The position numbers and the translations under genes were made by a program. The notes beneath the pieces are model-generated. The model was not told the origin of the DNA, searched no databases, and saw nothing but the letters and a program-made list of their open reading frames with translations. From Segetibacter aerophilus (GTDB lineage: Bacteria; Bacteroidota; Bacteroidia; Chitinophagales; Chitinophagaceae), in the NCBI RefSeq assembly GCF_007991655.1, contig NZ_BJYT01000002.1, forward strand, positions 186,001 to 250,000: 64,000 nt of DNA, in the 5' to 3' direction. Positions 34,751 through 42,926 of this stretch are shown piece after piece (the stretch's first letter is position 1; each line of letters opens with the position of its first letter).

Positions 34751-35569
34751 TTATTTTTTGACAGCGCTGTAAATAAGAGGATTTTGTTTCTCGTCGTTTA
34801 ATGGATCGCCAATCTTGAGGTTTGCGATCTGTTCGTCACTTAAAATGTTTTGTGTTCCATTATAAGTATTGCCATCGGGCATGTAGGCGCAAGTCATAGC
34901 GCGACGAAGACCAGGGGTCATATTTGCATGCGCACCGTGAATGGTTAAACCATTGTGAAAAGAACAGCTACCCGCTTTCATAGGTGCGGCAACCGACTTA
35001 CTTTTTCTAAACTCAGGATATGTCGTAAAGATCGCTCCCATGTTTTTGCCAATTCCGCGGTTATCAAAAGTCGTTTTTTGATAAGAACCAGGTATAAAAA
35101 AGAGGCATCCATTTTCATAAGTAGCATCATCGAGAGCCACCCAAATAGACAACGCCTTCCTATCGCTGAAGGACCAATATGGCGTATCAAGGTGCCACGA
35201 AGTTGGGTTTGCCCAAGGCTTTTTTATCAGCGCCTGGTCATGCCAAATTCGTATTCCATCCACTCCAGCCAATTGCGCGGCCATCTTACCAAGCCTTTCA
35301 TCCAACATCAACGTTGCCATCTTTTCATTATCCTGCCACAGGTTGATCAATTGGTCAAACACATTATCGTAGTAGCTCTTGTCGGCGTCGTCGCCTTTGC
35401 CATATACTTCTTTACGATCAGGCATTTTGTTGCCGTTTCTTTTTGCAACAGCTTCATCTAAAGCCGTACGCCAAAATGCTAGTTCTTCGGGAGATAGAAA
35501 GTCTTCAATAACTACAAAACCATCGTTTTGGTATTTCGCAATCTGCTCTTGTGAAAGCTCACTTTTCAT
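34751..35569 (-). CDS. Phytanoyl-CoA dioxygenase (PhyH) family protein
   Basis: A 272-residue Fe(II)/2-oxoglutarate-dependent dioxygenase. The iron ligands are the HxD in TSWHLDTPYWSF and the distal His in SFHNGLTIHGAHAN; PGLRRAMTCAYMPDG supplies the 2-oxoglutarate-binding Arg. FVVIEDFLSPEELAFW at the N-terminus is typical. The family hydroxylates small molecules. It lies 27 bases upstream of the glycosidase gene and probably forms an operon with it, suggesting a joint role in degrading a glycoside; the substrate is unknown. Confidence 0.88.
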   Translation of the reverse strand: MKSELSQEQIAKYQNDGFVVIEDFLSPEELAFWRTALDEAVAKRNGNKMPDRKEVYGKGDDADKSYYDNVFDQLINLWQDNEKMATLMLDERLGKMAAQLAGVDGIRIWHDQALIKKPWANPTSWHLDTPYWSFSDRKALSIWVALDDATYENGCLFFIPGSYQKTTFDNRGIGKNMGAIFTTYPEFRKSKSVAAPMKAGSCSFHNGLTIHGAHANMTPGLRRAMTCAYMPDGNTYNGTQNILSDEQIANLKIGDPLNDEKQNPLIYSAVKK

Positions 35570-35775
35570 ACAGCAATTTTATCGTTAGAATTAGTTAACC
35601 ACTTCAAATCTAGTAGATAATCTTGTTGAAGCCCTGGGGAAAATGAAATTAGTTTTTCCTCTTTTTTCAAATAGGTGCAAATAGTAAACAAAGTACTAAC
35701 TGCTCTTTTCTGCTGCGAAAGCACTGTTAATTTGAGAAGATAATTTTTCTAATGTCAAAAATGTTAATACTTTTG

Positions 35776-35788
35776 CTAACACTGTTAG
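35776..35788. promoter_or_regulatory. TetR operator upstream of the regulator gene
   Basis: CTAACACTGTTAG, a 13-bp palindrome with a single central base, 20 bases before the regulator ATG at 35809. The same palindrome in reverse orientation lies ahead of the nitroreductase gene, and the flanking bases (TTTT on one side, GG-AA on the other) also agree. Confidence 0.75.
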
Positions 35789-35808
35789 GAAAACGATTAA
35801 AGAAGATA

Positions 35809-36411
35809 ATGGGAATTACTGAAAGAAAAATAAGGCAAAAAGAAGTGGTTCGCTCATCCATATTAAAGGCTGCATGGCAGCTCGTAATAGAGGAAGGATG
35901 GCAAGCCTTATCTATTCGCAAAATTGCCGAGGCCATTGAATACAGTGTTCCTGTTATCTATGATCATTTCGCAAATAAGGAAGCAATTTTGCTTGAGCTA
36001 ACCAAGCAGGGTTTCCAGATTTTAAATAATGAATTGGTCAAAGCTAAAAAACGGTCAACAGATCCGGAGAAGCAAATTGAAGCTATGGCTTATTCTTACT
36101 GGGAGTTTGCCTTCGACCATAAGGCTTATTACCAGGTAATGTACGGGCTCGGCATGCCTTCGTGCGAAACAGTACACCAGATAAGCGAGCTAAGCACTTT
36201 TACTGAACTAGTTATGCAACCTATTAAAGATCTCATCGCGGGAAGCAAGACGCCAAATGCAGACGCTTTTTTAAAACTTCATACATTCTGGTCAATGCTG
36301 CATGGTCTGATCTCAATTAACATGATGACTAATGATAACAGTAAAGAGAAACTGAACCAGATGGTGTTGCAAGATTTTATTGCCGGCTTTATCTCAGGAA
36401 TAAAAGGTTAG
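35809..36411 (+). CDS. TetR/AcrR family transcriptional regulator
   Basis: A 200-residue regulator. The N-terminal helix-turn-helix is clear: VVRSSILKAAWQLVIEEGW, ALSIRKIAEAIEYSVPVIYD and HFANKEAILLELT. The C-terminal ligand-binding part (EKQIEAMAYSYWEFAFDHK and following) is of the TetR_C type. The ATG at 35809 is preferred over an open frame beginning 57 bases earlier because the operator palindrome lies inside that stretch. It probably represses itself and the nitroreductase gene 67 bases downstream, and perhaps the following redox genes. Confidence 0.88.
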   Translation: MGITERKIRQKEVVRSSILKAAWQLVIEEGWQALSIRKIAEAIEYSVPVIYDHFANKEAILLELTKQGFQILNNELVKAKKRSTDPEKQIEAMAYSYWEFAFDHKAYYQVMYGLGMPSCETVHQISELSTFTELVMQPIKDLIAGSKTPNADAFLKLHTFWSMLHGLISINMMTNDNSKEKLNQMVLQDFIAGFISGIKG

Positions 36412-36432
36412 GCATTTTTTTTGCCTAGTTAC

Positions 36433-36445
36433 CTAACAGTGTTAG
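36433..36445. promoter_or_regulatory. TetR operator upstream of the nitroreductase gene
   Basis: CTAACAGTGTTAG, the reverse complement of the operator at 35776-35788. It lies between the regulator stop and the nitroreductase ATG at 36479, where it would cover a promoter. Confidence 0.78.
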
Positions 36446-36478
36446 TAAAAATAGTAGTAATAGAAAAAACAGAAATAT

Positions 36479-37111
36479 ATGAAACTGATAGATGCCTTAA
36501 ACTGGCGTTATGCCACGAAAAGAATGAATGGAGAAAAAGTACCGCAGGAAAAAATTGACCGGATACTGGAAGCGACGAGCTTATCAGCTTCTTCAATGGG
36601 GCTGCAGCCGTATACCATTCTTTCAATTACAAACGAAGACGTAAAAAAGAAAATTCAACCCGCTGCCTATAATCAACCTCAAATTGTTGAAAGCTCTCAC
36701 TTGCTTGTTTTTGCTGCCTGGAACGATGTAACCGAAGCACAGGTGGACGAGTATCTGAGAAACATCGCCACAACAAGAAGTGTAAGTGAAGAAAGCCTTG
36801 CAGGATTTAGAGCCTCTTTAATGAATATCGTAAATGGTAGAAGTAAAGAGCAGAAATATGAGTGGGCAGCGCGACAAGCATATGTCGCTTTTGGCACTGC
36901 TATAACTGCTGCCGCCATTGAAGAGGTGGATGCAACACCAATGGAAGGTTTTCAACCTGAATTGGTTGACGAAATTCTTGGCCTGAAAGAAAAAGGTTTG
37001 CGCAGTGTAACCATTCTTGCCATCGGTTATCGCGATACCAATAACGATTTGCTTGCAAGTGCTAAAAAGGTTCGTAGGAACATTGATCAGCTGATTTTGA
37101 AAGTGGCGTAA
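36479..37111 (+). CDS. NAD(P)H-dependent nitroreductase (NfsB-like)
   Basis: A 210-residue FMN oxidoreductase of the nitroreductase family. It starts LIDALNWRYATKRMNGEKVP (FMN-binding Arg/Lys residues), continues SLSASSMGLQPYTIL and YEWAARQAYVAFGTAITAAA, and ends with ILAIGYRDTNND and the KVRR motif. Such enzymes reduce quinones and nitroaromatics. The TetR palindrome is 33 bases ahead, so it is the main predicted target of that regulator. Confidence 0.9.
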   Translation: MKLIDALNWRYATKRMNGEKVPQEKIDRILEATSLSASSMGLQPYTILSITNEDVKKKIQPAAYNQPQIVESSHLLVFAAWNDVTEAQVDEYLRNIATTRSVSEESLAGFRASLMNIVNGRSKEQKYEWAARQAYVAFGTAITAAAIEEVDATPMEGFQPELVDEILGLKEKGLRSVTILAIGYRDTNNDLLASAKKVRRNIDQLILKVA

Positions 37112-37158
37112 ACAGATGTAAAAACATTCGTAATTAAAATAAAACAACTAACATTATT

Positions 37159-37707
37159 ATGGCAACAACAAAATGGTCGCTAGACCCAACACACAGCGAA
37201 ATTGGTTTTAAGATTAAGCATTTGATGATTTCAAATGTTTCGGGCAACTTCAACAAATTTGATGTGCAGGTAGAAACAAATGGCGACAATTTCGAGAACG
37301 CAAATGTCACCGCAAATATTGACGTCGCATCAATCAACACAAATAATGAGCAGCGTGATGCACACCTTCGCAATGCTGATTTTTTTGAAGTTGAGAAACA
37401 TCCCGAGATAACGTTTACATCTACCAAAGTAGAAAGAGTAGACGATGATACTTTTAACCTTTATGGCAATCTAATAATAAAAGAAACAACTAAACCGGTG
37501 AAGCTTTCAGTAGAATACAGCGGCGTTGCTAAGGACCCATGGGGGAATGTAAAAGCCGGCTTTACTATCAATGGTAAAATTAACCGCAAAGATTTTGGCA
37601 TTAACTATAATGCGGTTTTAGAAACAGGTGGTGTTATGCTAGGCGAAGAATTGAAAGTGAATGGTGAAATTCAATTGGTAAAACAAGCGGAACTTCAACC
37701 TGCTTAG
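37159..37707 (+). CDS. YceI family protein, cytoplasmic form
   Basis: A 182-residue YceI-fold protein, a lipocalin-like barrel that binds isoprenoid or fatty-acid-type lipids. It begins TTKWSLDPTHSEIGFKIKHL and has TANIDVASINTNNEQRDAHL, EKHPEITFTST and KINRKDFGINYNAVLE, all typical. Most YceI proteins are exported; here the domain begins at residue 2 with no signal peptide. The gene lies 47 bases after the nitroreductase gene, probably in the same TetR-controlled unit. Confidence 0.92.
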   Translation: MATTKWSLDPTHSEIGFKIKHLMISNVSGNFNKFDVQVETNGDNFENANVTANIDVASINTNNEQRDAHLRNADFFEVEKHPEITFTSTKVERVDDDTFNLYGNLIIKETTKPVKLSVEYSGVAKDPWGNVKAGFTINGKINRKDFGINYNAVLETGGVMLGEELKVNGEIQLVKQAELQPA

Positions 37708-37804
37708 TTTGTAAAACAACAACCAGGATTTCGATCAAGAGAAATTATTAGTTGAGTTGTAAGAACCATTTAGCAGTAGGAACCATCCTACTAAAAAGAT
37801 TATT

Positions 37805-38500
37805 ATGAAAGTAGAAATATGGTCAGATGTTGTTTGTCCCTTTTGCTACATAGGCAAACGAAAATTTGAGAAAGCCCTTGAAGGATTTGATGCAAAAGAG
37901 CAGGTAGAAATTGTATGGCGAAGCTTTCAACTTGATCCTGAAATGGAACCTGTACCAGGACAATCGGTACATGAATATTTGGGAAAACGAAAAGGCGTCA
38001 CCGCAAAAGAAGGTAAGCAAATGAATGATTCTATGGCAGCAATGGCCAAAGAGGTAGGGCTTGAGTACAACTTTGATCAAGCCGTTATTACAAATACTTT
38101 AGACGCACATCGCTTGCTTCATTTTGCAAAAACCAAAGGGGTTCAAAACGAAATGAAAGAACGTTTGTTCAAGGCCTATTATACGGAAGGTGAAAATATT
38201 GGGGATCTTAAAGCACTCGTGCGACTAGGTGAGGATGTAGGATTAAATCCAAACGATGTTAGGGAGGTTTTGAAAAGCGGTGCGTATGCGGTAGATGTCA
38301 GGCATGACCAATATGAAGCAAACCAGGTAGGTGCACGAGGTGTTCCCTTCTTTGTCTTTAATAATAGGTATGCAGTTTCTGGCGCCCAACCCTCTCATGT
38401 TTTTTCACAAGTCCTGGACAAAGTTTGGGAGGAAGAAAAGCCGCTTGTATTAAGCGCAGAAGGAGAAGGCTTTTGCACCGTTGATGGCGTGTGCAGCTAA
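37805..38500 (+). CDS. DsbA family oxidoreductase (FrnE-like)
   Basis: A 231-residue cytosolic DsbA-like protein with thioredoxin-fold active site CPFC (Cys11-Cys14 in DVVCPFCYIGKRKFE). The helical insert and the cis-Pro loop GARGVPFFVFNNRYAVSGAQ are those of FrnE and 2-hydroxychromene-2-carboxylate isomerase relatives. FrnE is linked to oxidative stress resistance in Deinococcus. The gene follows YceI by 97 bases and may share the TetR unit. Cysteines near the C-terminus (FCTVDGVCS) could form a second redox pair. Confidence 0.9.
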   Translation: MKVEIWSDVVCPFCYIGKRKFEKALEGFDAKEQVEIVWRSFQLDPEMEPVPGQSVHEYLGKRKGVTAKEGKQMNDSMAAMAKEVGLEYNFDQAVITNTLDAHRLLHFAKTKGVQNEMKERLFKAYYTEGENIGDLKALVRLGEDVGLNPNDVREVLKSGAYAVDVRHDQYEANQVGARGVPFFVFNNRYAVSGAQPSHVFSQVLDKVWEEEKPLVLSAEGEGFCTVDGVCS

Positions 38501-38650
38501 CAAATTGTAAGAAAAGGTTGACAAGTGCTGCAAGTGTTTACAGGTAGATATAAGATTCAAATAATTGGAAAAAAGAAAATAGGCTGTAAAAACATTAAAA
38601 GCTGATACTATCATTTGAAAGAAGAATTGTAATAGAGTAAACAATCAGTA

Positions 38651-38827
38651 TGGAAACACGTGCGTAAGCACAACATTCTTGTTACAGCGCTTGCACCTAG
38701 TACGGTGGTAACAGATCTTGCATATAGCGCTGATCTTATAAAAGGTGATCCGGAACGAGTGATGCATGCTGAAGATTTTGATGAATTAATTATTGCTCAA
38801 CTGAAATTAAATTGCAGGTATTTGTGA
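38651..38827 (+). pseudogene. Remnant of a short-chain dehydrogenase gene (C-terminal part)
   Basis: A frame of 58 codons without a start, ending in TGA at 38825-38827, reads like the C-terminus of a classical SDR: KHNILVTALAPSTVVTDLA, followed by DPERVMHAEDFDELIIAQLK and LN. In intact SDRs this lies after the YxxxK active site; here an in-frame stop sits just upstream and nothing resembling the first ~170 residues is visible. It is a truncated fossil between the FrnE-like gene and an intact, different SDR gene. Confidence 0.7.
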
Positions 38828-38867
38828 AAGAGGCTAGATATTTTCGACTAATCCATAAAACAAAAAA

Positions 38868-39488
38868 ATGAAAATTGTAGTAATTGGTGCTTCGGGCACT
38901 ATTGGAAAAGCGGTAGTGCAGTTGCTGAAAGAAAAAGGCCACGAAGTTGTAGGGGCATCGAGGTCTTCTGAGCCTTCAGTTGATTTTACAGATAGTTCAT
39001 CAATTGATCGTTTTTACGAAACTATTGGTGAAGTAGATGCCATTGTAACTGCAGCCGGTGATGCGGCGTTTGTTGCATTAGAAAAATTGGATGATGCACA
39101 GATACAGTTATCACTACACAGCAAGTTGATGGGCCAAATTAATATGGTTCGTAAAGGACTGTCAAAGCTTCGTCCTAATGGAGCATTTGTAATTACCGGT
39201 GGTATACTTGCTTATACGCCCTGGCCCCAAACTTCTATGATTACAATGGTTAACCTGGGTTTGGAAGGATTTGCTAAAGCAGCCGCACTGGACTTAACTG
39301 AAGGTCGAAGAATAGTAGTTGTTCATCCGCCGTGGGTAGCTGAAACGGCAACCGCTTTAGGTATGGATGCTACACCTTGGCCTAATGCAGCGAAAGTAGC
39401 TGAAGCTTACCTTGCTGCAGTCGAAGGAAATCAAAACGGAGTTCCCGTTTTTGTAGAAGGATATGATCCAACGCAGGCGGTTCAATAA
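38868..39488 (+). CDS. Short-chain dehydrogenase/reductase family protein
   Basis: A 206-residue Rossmann-fold SDR. The NAD(P)-binding motif is GASGTIG (residues 7-13), DFTDSSSID marks the acidic second segment, and VTAAGDAAF corresponds to the NNAG region. GAFVITGGILAYTPWP follows, but the canonical catalytic YxxxK is not evident: the equivalent region reads MITMVNLGLEGFAK. It is thus an atypical SDR. It may be the last member of the TetR-linked redox group, although the fossil SDR separates it from the rest. Confidence 0.85.
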   Translation: MKIVVIGASGTIGKAVVQLLKEKGHEVVGASRSSEPSVDFTDSSSIDRFYETIGEVDAIVTAAGDAAFVALEKLDDAQIQLSLHSKLMGQINMVRKGLSKLRPNGAFVITGGILAYTPWPQTSMITMVNLGLEGFAKAAALDLTEGRRIVVVHPPWVAETATALGMDATPWPNAAKVAEAYLAAVEGNQNGVPVFVEGYDPTQAVQ

Positions 39489-39580
39489 TCTACGCTCTTC
39501 CTAAAATAATTCGTCGGGCAGTTCGAATGATCGTATAGGCTTCAACTGCGAAGCTGAAGCATCTCAATGATATTCAGACG

Positions 39581-39610
39581 AAGTGATTGCGACGCAACAA
39601 TGATCAATAG
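39581..39610 (+). repeat. Dispersed intergenic element, copy 8 (C/G variant)
   Basis: AAGTGATTGCGACGCAACAA then TGATCAATAG. Core plus the AATG-type tail and the TCAATAG extension, 93 bases after the SDR stop. Confidence 0.75.
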
Positions 39611-39638
39611 AAAACCTAAGCTGGTATTTATAAATTTC

Positions 39639-39682
39639 AAGGCGGGATAAAAATTGAATACACTTCATTTTTATCCCGCCTT
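39639..39682 (+). terminator. Terminator after the SDR gene
   Basis: AAGGCGGGATAAAAAT (39639-39654) pairs perfectly with ATTTTTATCCCGCCTT (39667-39682), a 16-bp stem with a 12-base loop, followed by a T-rich tract. Confidence 0.88.
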
Positions 39683-39734
39683 AATTTTTATATAGAAAAA
39701 TCTTCGGTTCTATCATTTCCCTCGGTAAGCCATT

Positions 39735-39742
39735 TACATTTG
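39735..39742 (+). promoter_or_regulatory. Bacteroidota -7 promoter box ahead of the GNAT gene
   Basis: TACATTTG matches the TAnnTTTG consensus 39 bases before the ATG at 39782. No convincing -33 element was found. Confidence 0.45.
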
Positions 39743-39781
39743 CACCATTAGGCCTCATACGGGTTATTTCAAGAAACATAC

Positions 39782-40285
39782 ATGCAAGAACTTCAATACC
39801 GCGATGCAGCAATACAAGACTTACCGGTTATTGTAGACATTTACAATTCGACGATTGCATCGAGGATGGTTACTGCGGATGTAGAGCCTGTGACGGTTGA
39901 AAGCAGGGTAGCATGGTTTGAAAAACACACACCAGGTGCAAGGCCTCTTTGGATAATTGAAGACGGCAGCAATTCAGTTGTTGGATGGGCAGGCTTTCAA
40001 TCTTTTTATGGCAGATCTGCTTATAATGCAACTGTAGAGATCAGCATTTATCTTGCACCTGCTCAGAGAGGAAAAGGGTTGGGAAGGCAGGTGCTACAAC
40101 ATTGCATAAAAGTTTCGCCTGCGTACGGCGTTAAAACACTTCTTGGTTTTATTTTCGCCCACAATCAGCCAAGTTTAAAATTATTCTACAGCGAGGGATT
40201 TAAAGATTGGGGCACCCTGCCAAATGTAGCGATCCTTGATGGAGTTGAACGGACGCTAAAGATCCTCGGTAAACGTGTTGGCTAA
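39782..40285 (+). CDS. GNAT N-acetyltransferase (phosphinothricin acetyltransferase-like)
   Basis: A 167-residue acetyltransferase. The acetyl-CoA pyrophosphate loop is QRGKGLG, preceded by VEISIYLAP. The N-terminus YRDAAIQDLPVIVDIYNSTI and WAGFQSFYGRSAY are characteristic of the PAT branch, which acetylates phosphinothricin-like amines, methionine sulfone and similar compounds. A similar but distinct GNAT lies in the ars operon 3.5 kb downstream. Alone between a terminator and a 460-base gap. Confidence 0.87.
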   Translation: MQELQYRDAAIQDLPVIVDIYNSTIASRMVTADVEPVTVESRVAWFEKHTPGARPLWIIEDGSNSVVGWAGFQSFYGRSAYNATVEISIYLAPAQRGKGLGRQVLQHCIKVSPAYGVKTLLGFIFAHNQPSLKLFYSEGFKDWGTLPNVAILDGVERTLKILGKRVG

Positions 40286-40747
40286 GCTTTTTTTCCAAAT
40301 CTCTCCCGTTATATCTCCTCAATTCACTATCTCTGACTCGCTCGATTTCCACCTCTGGAGGTTTCAATGTTTTTCTTACCTTTTTTATATACTTCCATAC
40401 AATAATTCATGCAGATTATAGTTTCTTAAAGTAGTGTTAGAAAAGCTGAAATTTTTATGTAAAGATGTCTAGACATATTTTTTTGCAGGAACTTTGCGAA
40501 ATAAATTCCACAATAAAATAAGCAAAAAGGATTAAAAAGGACCAGATAGGATTTAAAGCTGTAGTAGAAATGAAAATAAAATCGTGCCAGAAGTAGAAGT
40601 GATAGACAGGTTGCAAAAATTTTTTTCAAGCTTTTATTTGTTAACGACCGCCTCTATATACTAAAATCTAGTAGAAGAATAACCAATTTTACATACCCGA
40701 TTACTGCACTTAATCCAATCCACCTTAGAATTACTATTACCAAAACT
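40286..40747. other. Long AT-rich intergenic region before the MFS gene
   Basis: About 460 bases without a supported gene. A minus-strand frame of 67 codons here is Phe/Leu/Tyr-rich and looks like a translated AT-rich spacer. A short palindrome ACCTCTGGAGGT (40351-40362) is the only structured feature noticed. Confidence 0.45.
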
Positions 40748-42253
40748 ATGAAACTTCGTCCCACAACATCGTTAAGTGACCAGCAGGTGCAATCCGGTTT
40801 AAACTATTTTATTCACGAAGGCCTGGCAGCCGAAGCAATGGCTACTTTCACAGGAGGAACTTTCCTGGTGGCAATGGCTGTTCTATTGAAAGCCTCGAAT
40901 TTCCAAATAGGTTTGCTCGCAGCTTTACCTACACTTACAAACGTTTTTCAGTTACTCTCCATATGGCTCGTGCAGAAATATAAAAACCGCCGGGCGATAA
41001 GCGTCATTTGTTCTTTCTTCGCCAGAGTACCTTTATTTATTATCGGCTTTCTGCCTTTGTTGTTTTCGCATGGTACCAGCATCAGCGCGCTGTTGTTCTT
41101 TTTATTTTTTCATTACTTCTTCACTTCTGTGTCAGGAGCAAGTTGGAACTCATGGATAAAAGACCTGGTGCCTGAAAAAATACTTGGGAGCTATTTCTCA
41201 AGAAAAGCAAGAATTACTCAAATTTTAAATGTAACGCTCAGCCTTGCTGTAGCAATGTTTATCGACTATATAAAGTCTCACTTCCCCCAGTTTGAATTAA
41301 CTGCATATGCAGGAATGTTCATTGTAGGCGGGGTGATGGGAATGATTGGGGTATATTTTTTATCCCGAGCGCCGGAACCAAAAACAACCCTTCAGGATCA
41401 AAAGTTATTTGATCTTTTGAGCAAGCCGCTAAAAGATGTGAACTTTAGAAACCTGCTTACGTTTCATTCGTTTTATGCTTTTGCTACAAGCCTTGCACTT
41501 CCATTTTTTGTAGTGTACATGATGAAGACCGTCGGGTTGTCTTTTGCATGGATCATTTTTCTTGGGCTGGTTGCTAAGTTTGGAAGCATCTTCTCATTGA
41601 AATTTTGGGGCACGTTCTCGGATAAGTATAGCAACAAAACTATTATTAGTATTTGCGCGCCTACGTTTATTACGTGCATCCTTAGCTGGACGTTCGTTGC
41701 AATGACTTCAAACCACGTCGTATCTATCGCGCTTTTGTTTGTTATTCATCTGGTCAGTGGAATTTCGGCCGCAGGTATTGACCTTGCAATAGGCAACCTC
41801 GCAATGAAACTTGCGCCAAAAAACGAAGCGATTTCATACATATCAGCAAGGAATATTGTAGTGGCATTATTTGCTGCTGCGGGACCAATTGCCGGTGGTT
41901 TAATGGCAGACTTTTTTGCTACTCACCACCTTACCTGGAACATTGAATGGCAAGGACCAGCAGGCATATCGACGTTTAATCTCCTTGAATTACAGAATTG
42001 GAACTTCTTTTTTGTGATCAGTGCTATACTTGCTTTGCTATCTATGCGGCTTGTTAAAAGAATTAAGGAGCAAGGCGAAGTACAAAAAGAAATGGTTACC
42101 ATTGTCATGAGAAAAAGTGTAACAAGAGGCCTTCGTAAAAACATGAGTGGTGAAGCTATAAAAGATCGAATCAACAACCCCATCATCATTCCGGCTATTA
42201 AAAAACGTATGTTAACATATAAGCTTTGGAGAGAGGTTAAAAATACTGCATAA
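40748..42253 (+). CDS. Major facilitator superfamily transporter
   Basis: A 501-residue membrane protein with about 12 hydrophobic segments. MFS features include the cytoplasmic loop VQKYKNRRAI after helix 2, GTFSDKYSNKTII in the central loop and many Gly/Ala-rich helices. The C-terminus carries a long positively charged tail (residues ~440-501). Substrate unknown. It ends 240 bases before arsR but does not share the ArsR-type operator, so a role in arsenic export is not supported by sequence. Confidence 0.85.
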   Translation: MKLRPTTSLSDQQVQSGLNYFIHEGLAAEAMATFTGGTFLVAMAVLLKASNFQIGLLAALPTLTNVFQLLSIWLVQKYKNRRAISVICSFFARVPLFIIGFLPLLFSHGTSISALLFFLFFHYFFTSVSGASWNSWIKDLVPEKILGSYFSRKARITQILNVTLSLAVAMFIDYIKSHFPQFELTAYAGMFIVGGVMGMIGVYFLSRAPEPKTTLQDQKLFDLLSKPLKDVNFRNLLTFHSFYAFATSLALPFFVVYMMKTVGLSFAWIIFLGLVAKFGSIFSLKFWGTFSDKYSNKTIISICAPTFITCILSWTFVAMTSNHVVSIALLFVIHLVSGISAAGIDLAIGNLAMKLAPKNEAISYISARNIVVALFAAAGPIAGGLMADFFATHHLTWNIEWQGPAGISTFNLLELQNWNFFFVISAILALLSMRLVKRIKEQGEVQKEMVTIVMRKSVTRGLRKNMSGEAIKDRINNPIIIPAIKKRMLTYKLWREVKNTA

Positions 42254-42349
42254 CCCTTGCAAAAGGGATGTGATCAACAAGACGAGTGGCAGAAATGTCA
42301 CTCGTTTTCTTTTGTTAGATTTTGATGCTAGCTGACAACGTGCACCCAA

Positions 42350-42381
42350 CATTGTTGTGTCACTCACTTTTACTTATGTAC
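42350..42381 (-). repeat. Dispersed intergenic element, copy 9 (T/A variant)
   Basis: On the minus strand GTGAGTGACACAACAATG with GTAC about 13 bases upstream of it, so the 5' part is stretched by an insertion compared with other copies. Lies between the MFS gene and arsR. Confidence 0.7.
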
Positions 42382-42471
42382 TTTTTTTTGCGCGATAAAA
42401 ACTCAAGCCATTTGCTGGAACAAGCTCCTAGCCAACTCCAATTAAAAAAAGTTTGCAGAGGAAAAAAATTA

Positions 42472-42487
42472 ATCGTAATATCACGAT
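42472..42487. promoter_or_regulatory. ArsR-type operator upstream of arsR
   Basis: ATCGTAATATCACGAT, an inverted repeat (ATCGT/ACGAT, six-base spacer) that ends six bases before the arsR ATG. A related 16-base site lies ahead of arsM. Confidence 0.65.
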
Positions 42488-42493
42488 ATAATT

Positions 42494-42823
42494 ATGGGAG
42501 TAACAAAATCGCACGAGTTTGGAGTTAAAGAAAATCAGCTTGCAAAATATGCTAAGGCATTAGCACATCCTGCCCGTGTGGCTATCTTGAACCTTCTTGC
42601 AAAAAGAAAAGCCTGCATCTGTGGCGACATAGTAGATGAGTTGCCTTTGTCTCAAAGTACTGTTTCGCAACACTTGAAAGAACTGAAAGAGGCGGGCCTT
42701 ATAAAAGGTGATATCGAAGGAGCTAAAGTTTGTTATTGCATTGATGAAAAAGAATGGAAGGCGGCGCAGGTGCAGCTTAACAAGTTCTTTGACAATTTGC
42801 AATCAGGCGCTAAATGTTGCTGA
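42494..42823 (+). CDS. arsR: ArsR-family arsenic-responsive repressor
   Basis: A 109-residue winged-helix repressor. The recognition region is [20 protein letters not shown], preceded by [19 protein letters not shown]. The Cys pair C41-x-C43 in ACICGDIV is the classical ArsR metalloid site (ELCVCDL-like), and further cysteines lie at VCYC and the CC end. It should release DNA on binding arsenite or antimonite. It heads the arsR-arsM-GNAT-arsC cluster and has palindromic operators ahead of itself and of arsM. Confidence 0.92.
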   Translation: MGVTKSHEFGVKENQLAKYAKALAHPARVAILNLLAKRKACICGDIVDELPLSQSTVSQHLKELKEAGLIKGDIEGAKVCYCIDEKEWKAAQVQLNKFFDNLQSGAKCC

Positions 42824-42841
42824 TTTTTTTTGGCTTAATTG

Positions 42842-42857
42842 ATCGCATTTTTACGAT
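42842..42857. promoter_or_regulatory. Second ArsR-type operator upstream of arsM
   Basis: ATCGCATTTTTACGAT agrees with the site before arsR at 12 of 16 positions and keeps the ATCG...CGAT arms at the same spacing. It lies between the arsR stop and arsM. Confidence 0.55.
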
Positions 42858-42926
42858 AAGTACTAAAACCCAAATGAACACAGATTTCACAAACCTGAAA
42901 AGTAATTAACAATAAAACTATCTATC

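Noticed and set aside
35752-35808. Longer N-terminus for the TetR regulator
   Set aside because: The extension contains the operator palindrome and reads as hydrophobic non-domain sequence; the ATG at 35809 gives a normal TetR N-terminus.
40426-40629. Minus-strand frame of 67 codons before the MFS gene
   Set aside because: Its translation is Phe/Leu/Tyr-rich with no domain and lies in an AT-rich spacer; no conserved feature or ribosome site supports it.
40748-42253. MFS gene as an arsenite exporter of the ars cluster
   Set aside because: It lacks Acr3/ArsB features, has no ArsR-type operator and is separated by 240 bases and a dispersed element.
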